DNA of 56,390 nt from Candidatus Uhrbacteria bacterium (GCA_016187515.1 JACPJN010000005.1:1-56390), one strand, 5' to 3'. Shown: positions 14,566 to 22,256, counted from the first letter of the stretch. The notes: generated by a model from the sequence alone, not told the origin. Program-made: numbers and translations.

Positions 14566-15117
14566 ATGATTAATCTCGATGGTTCAAAATCAGAATTTGA
14601 AAAAAGCGTCACTCACCTCAAATCCGAACTGGGTGGTCTACGGAGTACGCGAGCCACCCCCGCGCTGGTTGAGCATGTGATGGTTGAAGTATATGGTTCA
14701 AAACAATCCTTGAAGGCCCTGGCTTCAATTTCAGTAGTTGATCCGAAAACGCTTACGATTGAACCCTGGGACAAATCAATTGCCAAAGAGATTGAACGCG
14801 CGGTAAGCGCGGCCAACCTGGGAATAAATCCGGTTAATGAGGGGCAGATTATTCGGATTATTTTACCGCCGCTTACGGAGGAATCCCGAAAAGAGCTGGT
14901 CAAGATTATTCACGATCGTCTGGAATCCGTCCGACAGGCCCTGCGTACTCTACGGGAAAAATTGCGGCAGCAGATTATTGACGCGGAAAAGAAAAAGGAG
15001 ATTAGTGAAGATGAAAAGTATAAGCAACTGGAAAAGCTCGATAAGCTGGTAGGGGAGTATAATGAACAAGTCAAAAAATTAGGAGAGAGTAAAGAAAAAG
15101 AAATAATGACGGTGTAA
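14566..15117 (+). CDS. frr: Ribosome recycling factor
   Basis: This factor, with EF-G, splits the post-termination ribosome. The 183-aa length is normal. The N-terminal helix contains LKSELGGLRSTRATPALVEHVMVEVYGS, matching the family pattern (LRTGRASP..L..I.VeyYG). The central domain has PKTLTIEPWDKS and the C-terminal helices contain LTEESRKELVKII, VRQALRTLRE and KKKEISEDEKYKQLEKLDKL. Start ATG 14566 lies 5 bases after the lipoprotein stop. There is no Shine-Dalgarno. Confidence 0.95.
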   Translation: MINLDGSKSEFEKSVTHLKSELGGLRSTRATPALVEHVMVEVYGSKQSLKALASISVVDPKTLTIEPWDKSIAKEIERAVSAANLGINPVNEGQIIRIILPPLTEESRKELVKIIHDRLESVRQALRTLREKLRQQIIDAEKKKEISEDEKYKQLEKLDKLVGEYNEQVKKLGESKEKEIMTV

Positions 15118-15244
15118 CAGGTATCGTTGGCGGTATCGTAGCCCGTATCGTAGGATGGTATGGGTGTCGTCAATTGACGTAACCGTGTAACGACACCGAT
15201 ACGAGCAGCGAAACCCACACCGTCTCGCGACATCTTTCACTAAT
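15118..15244. repeat. GTATCG repeats and GGTGTCGT hairpin before glyS
   Basis: Tandem GTATCGT-type units are followed by an inverted repeat GGTGTCGT/ACGACACC (about 15163-15197). The gap carries no gene or clear promoter. Confidence 0.5.
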
Positions 15245-16555
15245 ATGGAAAATTTGATGGACAAGGTCGTATCACTCGCCAAGCGGCGAGGTTTTATATT
15301 TCCCGGCAGCGAAATTTATGGGGGGCTGGGGGGGACGTGGGATTACGGTCCGGCCGGCGCGCTTTTGAAAAAGAATTTGAAAGATAGTTGGTGGAAAGAC
15401 CTGGTGCAGCTGCGCGGCGATATTGTGGGAGTAGATGCCGCGATCATGATGAACCCAAAGGCCTGGGAAGCATCGGGACACACGCAGGCGTTTGTTGATC
15501 CTTTGGTTGAGTGTAAGCTATGCCATGAGCGATATCGGGCGGACCACGCGGATGAGATCGCGCTGCATGAGAAAAAACATAAAGGGAAAACAGTTGACTG
15601 GACCGAGCCGCGGCAGTTTAATCTGCTCGTGCGCGCGTATTTGGGAGTTGTGGAAGGCGCGCAATCCGAGATTTTTTTGCGCGGAGAGATTACCAATGGC
15701 GCGCAGGTAAATTTCAAAAATGTGTTGGATTCCACACGGGTGAAAATTCCGTTTGGCGTTGCGCAAATTGGGAAAGCGTTTCGCAATGAAATTACGCCGG
15801 GCAATTTTACGTTCCGCTCGCGCGAATTTGAACAGATGGAGGTACAGTTTTATATCAAGCCCGAGGAAAAAGAAGGAAAGAAATGGTTTGATTACTGGAA
15901 GAAGAATCGCATGGCTTGGTATGTCGGGCTGGGAATGAGCAAAAAGAATCTGCGTTTTCGCGACCACGCGGACGATGAACGCGCGCATTATGCGCGCGCC
16001 GCCACTGATATTGAGTATAAAACGCCTTGGGGCTGGCAGGAATTTATGGGCATTCATCACCGCGGCGATTATGACCTGGCCCGGCATCAGCAGTACTCCA
16101 AAGTTGATTTGCGCTACCGCGATCCGTACACCGGCGAGGCGTATTTGCCATGGGATATTGAAACTTCGGCCGGCGTTGATCGCTCAATTTTGTTTTTGTT
16201 GATTGACGCCTACCATGAAGAAGGCGAGCGAGTGGTGCTGAAATTGCACCGCACGCTTGCCCCGTACAAAGTCGCGGTGTTCCCGCTGCTTGCCAACAAG
16301 CCGCAGTTGGTTGAAAAGGCGCGCGAAATTTATGATACATTGAAACCGCACTACATGGTGGCCTGGGACGAACGCGGCAACATCGGCAAACGCTACTTCG
16401 CCCAAGACGAAATCGGCACGCCGTATTGCGTAACAGTGGACTTTGAAAGCGTGGAGGATAAAAAAGTCACCGTGCGGGACAGAGATACAATGAGGCAGGA
16501 GCGGTTCGATATCAACGAATTGATAGATTATCTACAACAGAAATTAAGATTGTGA
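15245..16555 (+). CDS. glyS: Glycyl-tRNA synthetase (dimeric, class II)
   Basis: This is the single-chain alpha2 type used by many bacteria, archaea and eukaryotes, which charges tRNA-Gly. Motif 1 region is FPGSEIYGGLGGTWDYGPAG. The insertion domain holds a CKLCHERYRADHA metal site of which only one CxxC half is visible. Motif 2 is FRNEITPGNFTFRSREFEQME. The catalytic core has ELMGIHHRGDYDL-like sequence (here EFMGIHHRGDYDL), and motif 3 is IETSAGVDRSIL. The anticodon-binding domain ends with DEIGTPYCVTVDFE and TVRDRDTMRQER. The 436-aa length is compact. Confidence 0.94.
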   Translation: MENLMDKVVSLAKRRGFIFPGSEIYGGLGGTWDYGPAGALLKKNLKDSWWKDLVQLRGDIVGVDAAIMMNPKAWEASGHTQAFVDPLVECKLCHERYRADHADEIALHEKKHKGKTVDWTEPRQFNLLVRAYLGVVEGAQSEIFLRGEITNGAQVNFKNVLDSTRVKIPFGVAQIGKAFRNEITPGNFTFRSREFEQMEVQFYIKPEEKEGKKWFDYWKKNRMAWYVGLGMSKKNLRFRDHADDERAHYARAATDIEYKTPWGWQEFMGIHHRGDYDLARHQQYSKVDLRYRDPYTGEAYLPWDIETSAGVDRSILFLLIDAYHEEGERVVLKLHRTLAPYKVAVFPLLANKPQLVEKAREIYDTLKPHYMVAWDERGNIGKRYFAQDEIGTPYCVTVDFESVEDKKVTVRDRDTMRQERFDINELIDYLQQKLRL

Positions 16556-16584
16556 TTGGTGAGGTTTGCTTTAACGACAATGTT

Positions 16585-16920
16585 ATGTCAAACAGAAAGA
16601 TAACGCTGCTTTACTTCGCCTCTGTCGGTCTGAGCGCACTAGTATTTCCGTTTCTTGTGTATTTTATGCACTACACCGGAGGCCCACAAAGATCGATTCC
16701 ATTCTGGTTCTTGGTCTTTGAGATACTATCTCTAGGAGGATTTACCATCCCAATTATTATTTATGTTATTTTTCCGCTCCATACATTGCACTTCACAGAT
16801 GGTTCTCGTAAATACCTCCACCACCTGTGCATATTAGCTATTGGCATCATACTATATGTGGTGATGGTGATTCTTCTTTTTGGCTTTTTGAACGTTTCAC
16901 CCGCAGTGTTGCCTTTATGA
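16585..16920 (+). CDS. Small membrane protein with three TM segments
   Basis: No recognised family. ATG 16585 (MSNRKITLLYF) is preferred. An in-frame GTG at 16552 overlaps the glyS stop and would extend the N-terminus by 11 residues, so either is possible. Three hydrophobic stretches (about 7-25, 38-60 and 85-108) span most of the 111-aa protein. Base composition is more AT-rich than glyS, and no terminator separates them. Confidence 0.6.
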   Translation: MSNRKITLLYFASVGLSALVFPFLVYFMHYTGGPQRSIPFWFLVFEILSLGGFTIPIIIYVIFPLHTLHFTDGSRKYLHHLCILAIGIILYVVMVILLFGFLNVSPAVLPL

Positions 16921-17001
16921 GGTGTCATTCGTCGAGACTGTGGTAATAGTAATCACTCCACTCGCGGTGAGGTGAGAAAAAGTAAAAACTAGCCCGTCAT
17001 A

Positions 17002-17046
17002 ACTCGTCCTGCATTTGGCTCGATCGCGTCAATGTCAAGACGACTT
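17002..17046 (+). repeat. Left 45-bp terminal inverted repeat
   Basis: The outer end reads ACTCGTCC, the middle GCATTTGGC and CGATCGCGT, and the inner end CAAGACGACTT. All four blocks are shared, inverted, with the right arm. Confidence 0.85.
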
Positions 17047-17085
17047 GGAAATGAAATTTTATGATTATGATTTTCATAAATTACT

Positions 17086-17667
17086 ATGGGTTCGAAATTG
17101 ACTAAAGTTCAGATTACGCTTTTGGAACTTTTTGCGGTCTATCGGGATATTGATGACGCGCTGGCGTCCTATCGGCCATTGTATCCGAGTTTGAAATATG
17201 AACCTGCATATTTTATTGAGAAAGGGCGCAGGCGAGCAAAAAAAGAACAGGCCCAGCTTCGCAAACACCTTGATTATCTCAAGAGCCGGCATTATATTGA
17301 GGTGAAAAATGAGGGGGAGGAAAAATTGGTTCGTCTGACTGCCAAAGCCAAGTACGAATTATTGCGGCTTCAGTTTGCGTTGCACATGCGCGCTCAAAGA
17401 AAGCGCGCGTGGGATCGGAAGTGGCGGCTGGTTATTTTTGATGTACCGGAAATTCGAAAGAGATACCGTGATTTTTTGCGTAAACTCATGCGCGTAAACG
17501 GTTTTCGTATGTGGCAGTTGTCGGTATGGGTGTCACCATATAATCCGGAGCCGCACCTTTCGAATCTGCTTCAGTATTTGGGTATTGAAAAGCATTACGA
17601 GCTGATTGAGGCAGACTGCGCAAAATGCAGTCCGCGCCTACTCCACAAGTTTGCTGAAGTAAAGTAG
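17086..17667 (+). CDS. PaaX-like / Cas2-like protein
   Basis: The 193-aa protein has two parts. Residues 1-95 look like a winged helix with a basic helix (RRRAKKEQAQLRKHLDYLKSR) and a wing. Residues 105-193 match the ferredoxin-like fold shared by the PaaX C-terminus and Cas2: WRLVIFDVPEIRKRYRDFL, then GFRMWQLSVWVSPYN. The first strand ends in the Asp found in Cas2 nucleases. No cas1 or CRISPR array is present, so a role in adaptation is not supported. Alternatives are a PaaX-type regulator or a nuclease used by its own mobile element. The gene fills the interval between two 45-bp inverted repeats. Confidence 0.72.
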   Translation: MGSKLTKVQITLLELFAVYRDIDDALASYRPLYPSLKYEPAYFIEKGRRRAKKEQAQLRKHLDYLKSRHYIEVKNEGEEKLVRLTAKAKYELLRLQFALHMRAQRKRAWDRKWRLVIFDVPEIRKRYRDFLRKLMRVNGFRMWQLSVWVSPYNPEPHLSNLLQYLGIEKHYELIEADCAKCSPRLLHKFAEVK

Positions 17668-17707
17668 GGTTGTGAAAGCAGGCAATGCGGTGATGTATCT
17701 CTAACCT

Positions 17708-17752
17708 AAGTCGTCTTGCAAAAAACGCGATCGCGCCAAATGCGGGACGAGT
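17708..17752 (-). repeat. Right 45-bp terminal inverted repeat
   Basis: The reverse complement matches the left arm at 38 of 45 positions. It contains a 10-bp palindrome, CGCGATCGCG, of which the left arm keeps all but one base. Confidence 0.85.
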
Positions 17753-17795
17753 AGTATTATGGGGCATGGATGGCGTGGTGAGGATAATTGTTGCC

Positions 17796-17824
17796 TTGTA
17801 GCATATTTGCGTGCGTGATATAAT
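17796..17824 (+). promoter_or_regulatory. Promoter of HNH gene (leaderless)
   Basis: TTGTAG (17796-17801), 17-base spacer, TATAAT (17819-17824). The start codon lies 8 bases after the -10, so the mRNA is probably leaderless. Confidence 0.7.
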
Positions 17825-17832
17825 CACTCTCT

Positions 17833-18135
17833 ATGAATTGTGCATGTTGCGGCAGAGATTGCCCGGACATTACAAAACACCATCTTGTGCCGCGCACTCG
17901 GCACAGTAATAAAAAAACGAAGAAATGTTTTACTCGTGCAGAGTTACAAACGACAGTAGATTTTTGTCGTTCCTGTCATCGGCAAGTGCACGCGCTCTTT
18001 ACCGAAAAGGAGCTTGAACGTTCTTATTTTACTCTTGCGGCATTGCTGACGCATCCCGCAATGTCTCAGTTTATTAATTGGATTAAAACCAAATCCGCTG
18101 ATGTGCGGCCGAGGGTAAAGAGGTTAAATTCATAA
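17833..18135 (+). CDS. HNH-type zinc/nuclease-like small protein
   Basis: The 100-aa protein has the layout of a small HNH family: CACCGRDCPD, then TKHHLVPRTRH (HH of the betabetaalpha fold), then FCRSCHRQVHALFTEKEL with CxxC and the final His. Zinc probably binds the two cysteine pairs. Such proteins resemble HNH endonucleases, but the activity of this short family is not established. It is transcribed from its own leaderless promoter directly outside the right inverted repeat of the Cas2-like element. The C-terminus (FINWIKTKSADVRPRVKR) is basic. Confidence 0.75.
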   Translation: MNCACCGRDCPDITKHHLVPRTRHSNKKTKKCFTRAELQTTVDFCRSCHRQVHALFTEKELERSYFTLAALLTHPAMSQFINWIKTKSADVRPRVKRLNS

Positions 18136-18142
18136 CTCCCCC

Positions 18143-18168
18143 TACCCCCTCTTACCTTAAGAGGGGGG
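18143..18168. repeat. CCCCTCTTACC/TTAAGAGGGG hairpin repeat
   Basis: Nearly identical to the unit read in frame inside the glycosyltransferase (12125-12147). It sits between the HNH and M16 genes, with its right arm a few bases from the M16 start. Confidence 0.7.
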
Positions 18169-18181
18169 AAATTACCAAAGT

Positions 18182-19480
18182 ATGTTTGAAAAGAGAATAC
18201 TTAAAAATGGAGTAACCGTGGTGCATGTGCCGCTGGTCTCAACCAAGGCGGCCACAGTTTTGGTTTTGTTTCGGGTGGGATCGCGGTATGAGACGCGCAA
18301 TATCAACGGGATCGCGCATTTTGTGGAGCACATGATGTTTAAGGGGACGAAAAAGCGGCCGACCACCCTGCATATTTCCAAAGCGTTGGATCGGTATGGC
18401 GCGGAATACAACGCGTTTACCAGTAAAGATCAAACCGGTTACTACATTAAAATAGATCGCGATAAACTCGGCGAGGCCATGGATATTTTGTTTGACATGC
18501 TGCTGCACTCCAAAATTGATCCGGCCGAAGTAGATCGTGAGCGCAAGGTGATTTTTGAGGAAATAAAAATGCATGATGAAAATCCGCTGATGCATATTGA
18601 GGATATGTTTGAGAGCGTGCTTTTCCGCGGCTCAACCTTGGGATGGGACATCGCTGGCACTAAAGAGAGCATGTCCAAAGTAACGCGGCAAAACATCGCG
18701 GACTTTGTGCATGATTACTACCGGCCCTCACGTACGCTGGTGGTGGTGTGCGGAAATGTGGATGAACATATTTTCAAAGATGTGGAGAAGGGGACCCGGC
18801 AGTTGCGCGAGCCAAGACATCGTGAGCGAGTATGGAAACCGTGGGTTTCCGCCCCTCACCCTGCCCTCTCCCGCGGGGAGAGGGGTGCCGCAGGCCGGGT
18901 GAGAGTGCAATTTAAGGAATTGGAGCAAACCCAACTCATGCTCGGGTTTCCCGCGTATAAGTATGGCGACGAGCGGCTACTTACGCTTTCGCTTTTGCAT
19001 GTGATATTGGGCGGGACGATGTCTTCGCGACTATTCGTGGCCGTGCGCGAGCGGCGCGCGCTGGCCTATACGGTGCGTACGGATGTGGGGAGTTATGAAG
19101 ACACGGGATCGTTCTCTGTCCATGCCGGTCTGGACGCGGCGCGCGTGCCCGAGGCAATCAAAGTAATCCGCGCTGAACTTTCTCGTGTAGTAAAAAGTGG
19201 TGTGACAGCGCGCGAGCTGGAGGACGCGAAAAATACGATTAAGGGACGCACGGTGTTAAGTTTGGAAGAATCCAATGATCTTGCGGGCTGGTTTGCCAAG
19301 CAAGAGCTTTTTCAGGGCAAGATGGAAACACCGGAGGAGCGGTTTAAAAAACTTGATGCGGTAACGCGCGAAGATGTGTTGCGCGTAGCGCGTCAAGTAA
19401 TTCAACCCCGCAAAATGGCCGCGGCGGTAATTGGACCGTTTAAGGAGGAGGGGAAAGTGCGTGGGTATTTGTTTAAGTAA
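18182..19480 (+). CDS. M16-family zinc peptidase (insulinase/processing peptidase-like)
   Basis: The 432-aa protein has one active N-terminal M16 half and the matching C-terminal half. The inverted zinc motif HFVEH (residues 46-50) is followed about 70 residues later by the acidic VIFEEIKMHDENP region, where the third ligand normally lies. The C-terminal half has LGGTMSSRLFVAVRERRALAYTV, the substrate-binding R-Y segment typical of the family. A palindromic repeat encodes APHPALSRGERGAAGR in frame at the boundary of the two halves. No signal peptide is present, so it is probably cytoplasmic. No second M16 gene is adjacent, unlike many bacterial pairs. Confidence 0.9.
   Translation: MFEKRILKNGVTVVHVPLVSTKAATVLVLFRVGSRYETRNINGIAHFVEHMMFKGTKKRPTTLHISKALDRYGAEYNAFTSKDQTGYYIKIDRDKLGEAMDILFDMLLHSKIDPAEVDRERKVIFEEIKMHDENPLMHIEDMFESVLFRGSTLGWDIAGTKESMSKVTRQNIADFVHDYYRPSRTLVVVCGNVDEHIFKDVEKGTRQLREPRHRERVWKPWVSAPHPALSRGERGAAGRVRVQFKELEQTQLMLGFPAYKYGDERLLTLSLLHVILGGTMSSRLFVAVRERRALAYTVRTDVGSYEDTGSFSVHAGLDAARVPEAIKVIRAELSRVVKSGVTARELEDAKNTIKGRTVLSLEESNDLAGWFAKQELFQGKMETPEERFKKLDAVTREDVLRVARQVIQPRKMAAAVIGPFKEEGKVRGYLFK
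18852..18904 (+). repeat. In-frame CCCTCTCCC/GGGAGAGGG element in M16 peptidase
   Basis: CCCTCACCCTGCCCTCTCCC is followed by GGGGAGAGGGG and a closing CCGGGTGAG, forming nested inverted arms. It is read as APHPALSRGERGAAGRVR between the two M16 domains. Confidence 0.75.
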
Positions 19481-19499
19481 ATGTCATAATTCCCACTAT

Positions 19500-19612
19500 T
19501 CCTTATTACCTCCGACGCCCTGCGGGGTCGGAGTCCGACCTCCGACGCTCCGGTCGGAGCAGGCGAAGCGTCGGACTTAAGAGGGGGGATCGACTAGATT
19601 CCCGCGTGCGCG
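19500..19612. repeat. Cluster of palindromic repeats before tpiA
   Basis: Nested GTCGGAG/CTCCGAC hairpins, including CTCCGACGCTCCGGTCGGAG, are followed by CTTAAGAGGGG and an ATTCCCGCG/CGCGGGAAT unit ending in GAATGAC. No gene lies in the gap. Confidence 0.7.
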
Positions 19613-19626
19613 GGAATGACATTGTT

Positions 19627-20358
19627 ATGAAAAAACTTATTGTGGCGAATTGGAAAATGTACCTTACTCTTAGTCAGAGCGTAACTCTGACTAAGAGAAT
19701 TTCCAAATCACAAATCACAAATCACAAATTGAGGGTGGTGCTGTGTCCGTCTTTTGTGGCGCTGGAGGAAGTGGGAAAGATCGTGCATGGCACGCGCGTG
19801 AAACTTGGCGCGCAGGATGTTGAGCCGGAAAAGCGCGGGGCGTTTACCGGCGAGGTGGGACTTGACGATCTGGCCTCACTTCAGGTAGAATACGTCCTTG
19901 TTGGCCATTCCGAGCGGCGGCGGATTTTCCATGAAACCGATGCGCTGGTCAACGAAAAGTTGCGCGCGGTAATCAAAGCCGGAATGCGGCCGATCCTATG
20001 TGTCGGGGAGCCGCATGGCGTGAGAACGCAGGGGATGGCGAAGGTACGAAGGTATGTAGGTACGCAGGTAAAAACTGGACTTCGCGGTGTGGCGAAGAAA
20101 GATTTAAGGCGTACCGTGATTGCCTACGAGCCGATTTGGGCGATTGGGAGTGGAAAATCTGATATGCCTGAAGACGCGGTCCAAATGCACGCCTGGATTC
20201 GTAAGGTTGTCGGTATCAAAAGCGTGCGGATTCTCTACGGCGGCAGCGTCAGCGCAAAAAACGCCCGCGCGTTTCTGCGCGCGCCGGGTATAGACGGTCT
20301 GCTGATTGGAAAAGCGAGCGTTAACCTCGGTCAGTGGCGAGCGATTACTCATCTATAA
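19627..20358 (+). CDS. tpiA: Triosephosphate isomerase
   Basis: This enzyme interconverts dihydroxyacetone phosphate and glyceraldehyde-3-phosphate. ATG 19627 gives the standard start MKKLIVANWKM with the active-site Lys. Other motifs: LGAQDV, LVGHSERRR (electrophilic His), AYEPIWAIGSGK (catalytic Glu), ILYGGSVSAKN and GLLIGKASV (phosphate loop). The 243-aa length is normal. Repeat DNA is present even here: a 13-bp-arm hairpin encoding LTLSQSVTLTKR and CAAATCA tandems encoding SQITNHK shortly after NWKM, plus GGTAnGnA units near 20050. All keep the frame. Confidence 0.94.
   Translation: MKKLIVANWKMYLTLSQSVTLTKRISKSQITNHKLRVVLCPSFVALEEVGKIVHGTRVKLGAQDVEPEKRGAFTGEVGLDDLASLQVEYVLVGHSERRRIFHETDALVNEKLRAVIKAGMRPILCVGEPHGVRTQGMAKVRRYVGTQVKTGLRGVAKKDLRRTVIAYEPIWAIGSGKSDMPEDAVQMHAWIRKVVGIKSVRILYGGSVSAKNARAFLRAPGIDGLLIGKASVNLGQWRAITHL
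19667..19697 (+). repeat. Perfect 13-bp-arm hairpin inside tpiA
   Basis: CTCTTAGTCAGAG and CTCTGACTAAGAG are exact inverses around CGTAA. It lies 40 bases after the start codon and could form an mRNA hairpin that limits early elongation. Confidence 0.8.
19702..19730 (+). repeat. In-frame CAAATCA tandem in tpiA
   Basis: Copies of CAAATCA are read as KSQITNHK. The same heptamer family forms the repeats at 25828 and 46537. Confidence 0.7.
20041..20070 (+). repeat. In-frame GGTA-rich tandem in tpiA
   Basis: AAGGTACGAAGGTATGTAGG and TACGCAGGTA are near-repeats read as KVRRYVGTQVK. The sequence may be partly native. Confidence 0.4.
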
Positions 20359-20366
20359 GCGGTCTT

Positions 20367-21128
20367 ATGATTATTGGTATTTTAGCGGTTGCCGCGCTTG
20401 TCGCGCTGGGGGTCATGGCTTGGGTCGTGGTTCCGAAATTATCACTGCTATCATCACTGCAAATTGAAGAATCTCCGCGGGAGCGGTGGAGACGCCTTAA
20501 AAAGCATATTGTAATTAGCCGGATGATCAGAAAAGTCAAAGAGCAGTCGACCGAGCTGGAAAAAAGGATATTCAATAAAGAACGCCGAGCGCGGTTTCGC
20601 TTCCGCATCGAAAGCGCGATTGCAAAATTGAGGAAACTGGAGGAAAATTATCGCGAGCAGACCAAGGATCACAAGATTGTAATGCTGTTAAAAAAGGCGG
20701 CCGAGCAGCTGGAGGATAATTCAGAAAGCGCGGAAGAAAAATTTTTGGAGGTGGTGCGGCTTGATCCGCACAATCTTGAGGCCTATGAAGGTCTTTTACA
20801 GATCTATCTTACTCGGAAAAAGCTGGCGGAGGCCTCCGAGATAGTTGATTTTCTAAAGAAAATAAACCCGGCTTCGGTTGGCCGGTACTCCTTTGATCTG
20901 GCAAAGTTGCTGCTGGAAGGAGGGGAGTTTAAAAAAGCCAGGAAGTATGGCGAGCAGGCGCTTAAAGATGAACCGGAAAATCCCAAGTACCTTGATTTTT
21001 TGATTGAGGTTGCTATACTGGGTGGCAAGCGCGGCGAGGCGCAGCAGCACGTGGACAGATTAAGGGAGGTTAACCCGGAGAACGCCAAGATCGTCGAATT
21101 TGAGAGTAGGATCGGGGCATTAAATTAG
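20367..21128 (+). CDS. Membrane-anchored TPR-repeat protein
   Basis: ATG 20367 (MIIGILAVAALVALG) gives an N-terminal transmembrane anchor (about 2-24). It is followed by a long charged helical region (about 45-110) and TPR-like helix pairs (KAAEQLEDNSESAEEKFLEVVRLDPHNLEAYEGLLQIYL and YGEQALKDEPENPKYLDFLIEVAI, quoted only to residues 20 at a time elsewhere). Such proteins act as scaffolds at the membrane. The start lies 9 bases after the tpiA stop, so they are cotranscribed. The ORF-track start inside tpiA is a GTG and less likely. Confidence 0.75.
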   Translation: MIIGILAVAALVALGVMAWVVVPKLSLLSSLQIEESPRERWRRLKKHIVISRMIRKVKEQSTELEKRIFNKERRARFRFRIESAIAKLRKLEENYREQTKDHKIVMLLKKAAEQLEDNSESAEEKFLEVVRLDPHNLEAYEGLLQIYLTRKKLAEASEIVDFLKKINPASVGRYSFDLAKLLLEGGEFKKARKYGEQALKDEPENPKYLDFLIEVAILGGKRGEAQQHVDRLREVNPENAKIVEFESRIGALN

Positions 21129-21129
21129 C

Positions 21130-21204
21130 GCCGTTGTAGCTCAGTGGTAGAGCAACTCCATGGTAAGGAGTAGGTCGCCGGTTCAATCCCGGCCAACGGC
21201 TCCA
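21130..21204 (+). tRNA. tRNA-Thr(GGT)
   Basis: Acceptor GCCGTTG/CAACGGC, D arm GCTC/GAGC, anticodon stem ACTCC/GGAGT with loop ATGGTAA (anticodon GGT), T arm GCCGG-TTCAATC-CCGGC, and an encoded CCA. It directly follows the TPR gene. Confidence 0.95.
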
Positions 21205-21217
21205 GATAAGCGAGTGT

Positions 21218-21301
21218 GGGCAGGTGGCAGAGCGGTCAAATGCACCTGACTGTAAATCAGGCGCCCCTGTGGCTACCTAGGTTCGAATCCTAGCCTGCCC
21301 A
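21218..21301 (+). tRNA. tRNA-Tyr(GTA)
   Basis: Acceptor GGGCAGG/CCTGCCC, anticodon stem CCTGA/TCAGG with loop CTGTAAA (anticodon GTA), long type II variable arm, and T loop GTTCGAATC. Unlike the Thr genes, no CCA is encoded. Confidence 0.95.
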
Positions 21302-21361
21302 ATTTTCTGGTTAGTTTTGTAAAAGCTGAATTCGCGAAGAATTCACTTTTTGGTTTCAGAC

Positions 21362-21396
21362 AAAAAAATACGACCCCACGCACGGTGCATGAGGTC
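21362..21396 (-). terminator. Terminator of the Cys-rich membrane protein gene (minus strand)
   Basis: On the minus strand GACCTCATGCAC pairs with GTGCGTGGGGTC-like sequence (TGCGTGGGGTC), followed by a T run, about 30 bases after the stop of the 21425-22192 gene. Confidence 0.7.
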
Positions 21397-21424
21397 AAGG
21401 AACGATTTACTACTCCTTACTACA

Positions 21425-22192
21425 CTACTCCACGTAGCAGGATTTGTCGTCGTGGTGTTGCTGGTGGGGTTGGCAGGTGCTGTAATCCACGCAGAATTTT
21501 GACCCGCCTTTGTAGTAATCTTCTGGCGAGCAGAGGCGCGGTATGTTGTCTGTACACTCGATGAAATTGCCTTGGGTATTGCGGTAGATCACCGTGACGT
21601 GTGTCTTACCGCGATCACACCACAACTTGCGACTCCAGAATTTACCGGGTGCCTGGCGAGAGAGACAAGTTCGCCCATCAATCTCTCCGGCGGTAGCACA
21701 CGGGCTGTCGCTAAAGGGGCGAGCGTAAGCGCACCAGAACACTTCGCCGCGCTTGGTCACGTAAGGGACTACGCGCGGACATTCCGGCTCCGGCACAGAT
21801 GAGTCCGAGCGGCGCGTACTTTCTCCCGGACCTGGAGTCATGGAGTATTGGCGTGTGTTTGGCGCGTGACATGGAGGCATTATACTTGCCACGAAGAACA
21901 TGGCAAGCAGAATCTCGGTGAGCCGACCGAGTAGCCACATCCGCAATATCCGTTCCACTACGAGTGGCTGCCACCAGGGATCGCGGGGAGTCGGCGCATA
22001 CCTGGTCTCGCACAACCACGCGGCGCGTAGTGCAAGCGTACATGCCAGGAGGATTCCTGTAGTTGTAAGGAGCAGCACCGGCCTCGTATTCCACGACAGG
22101 GCGAACATGATGGCCGTCATTGCCGCAAAGGCAATAGTGAGAATCCGGTAGGACTTTACGTCCGCAGAGGTTGGAGACAGTGTCGTATCCAT
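21425..22192 (-). CDS. Hypothetical membrane protein with Cys-rich C-terminal domain, 255 aa
   Basis: I do not recognise a family. Two close N-terminal hydrophobic segments (about 16-32 and 37-56) and a third (about 88-104) precede a domain with about ten cysteines (CPRVVPYV, FWCAYARPF, TCLSRQAPGKFWSRKLWC, CTDNIPRLC, FCVDYSTC). This domain is likely exported and held by disulfides. The start is supported by GGGAGGAA before ATG and a TTGACA-17-TGTAAT promoter. The gene is monocistronic, with its own terminator. It lies antisense between two tRNA groups. Confidence 0.7.
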   Translation of the reverse strand: MDTTLSPTSADVKSYRILTIAFAAMTAIMFALSWNTRPVLLLTTTGILLACTLALRAAWLCETRYAPTPRDPWWQPLVVERILRMWLLGRLTEILLAMFFVASIMPPCHAPNTRQYSMTPGPGESTRRSDSSVPEPECPRVVPYVTKRGEVFWCAYARPFSDSPCATAGEIDGRTCLSRQAPGKFWSRKLWCDRGKTHVTVIYRNTQGNFIECTDNIPRLCSPEDYYKGGSKFCVDYSTCQPHQQHHDDKSCYVE

Positions 22193-22227
22193 CGGTTATT
22201 CCTCCCTCTTGAGAAGGCCTCGCCCTC

Positions 22228-22256
22228 ATTACAACACGAAAGCTAGCCCTTGTCAA
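22228..22256 (-). promoter_or_regulatory. Promoter of the Cys-rich membrane protein gene
   Basis: On the minus strand TTGACA (22256-22251), 17 bases, TGTAAT (22233-22228). Its -35 overlaps the -35 of a divergent promoter. Confidence 0.75.

Larger units (their letters stand above)
17002..17752. mobile_element. 751-bp unit with 45-bp terminal inverted repeats and a PaaX/Cas2-like gene
   Basis: Arms 17002-17046 and 17708-17752 are both 45 bases long and match as inverted repeats at 38 of 45 positions by direct comparison. The mismatches are clustered in a 6-base block. The only gene inside is the 193-aa PaaX/Cas2-like protein. This is the layout of a non-autonomous or unusual mobile element, but I see no transposase and no obvious target duplication. 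Confidence 0.65.

Noticed and set aside
17086-17667. CRISPR-Cas locus
   Set aside because: The Cas2-like protein has an N-terminal wHTH, and there is no cas1, effector gene or repeat-spacer array in the window.
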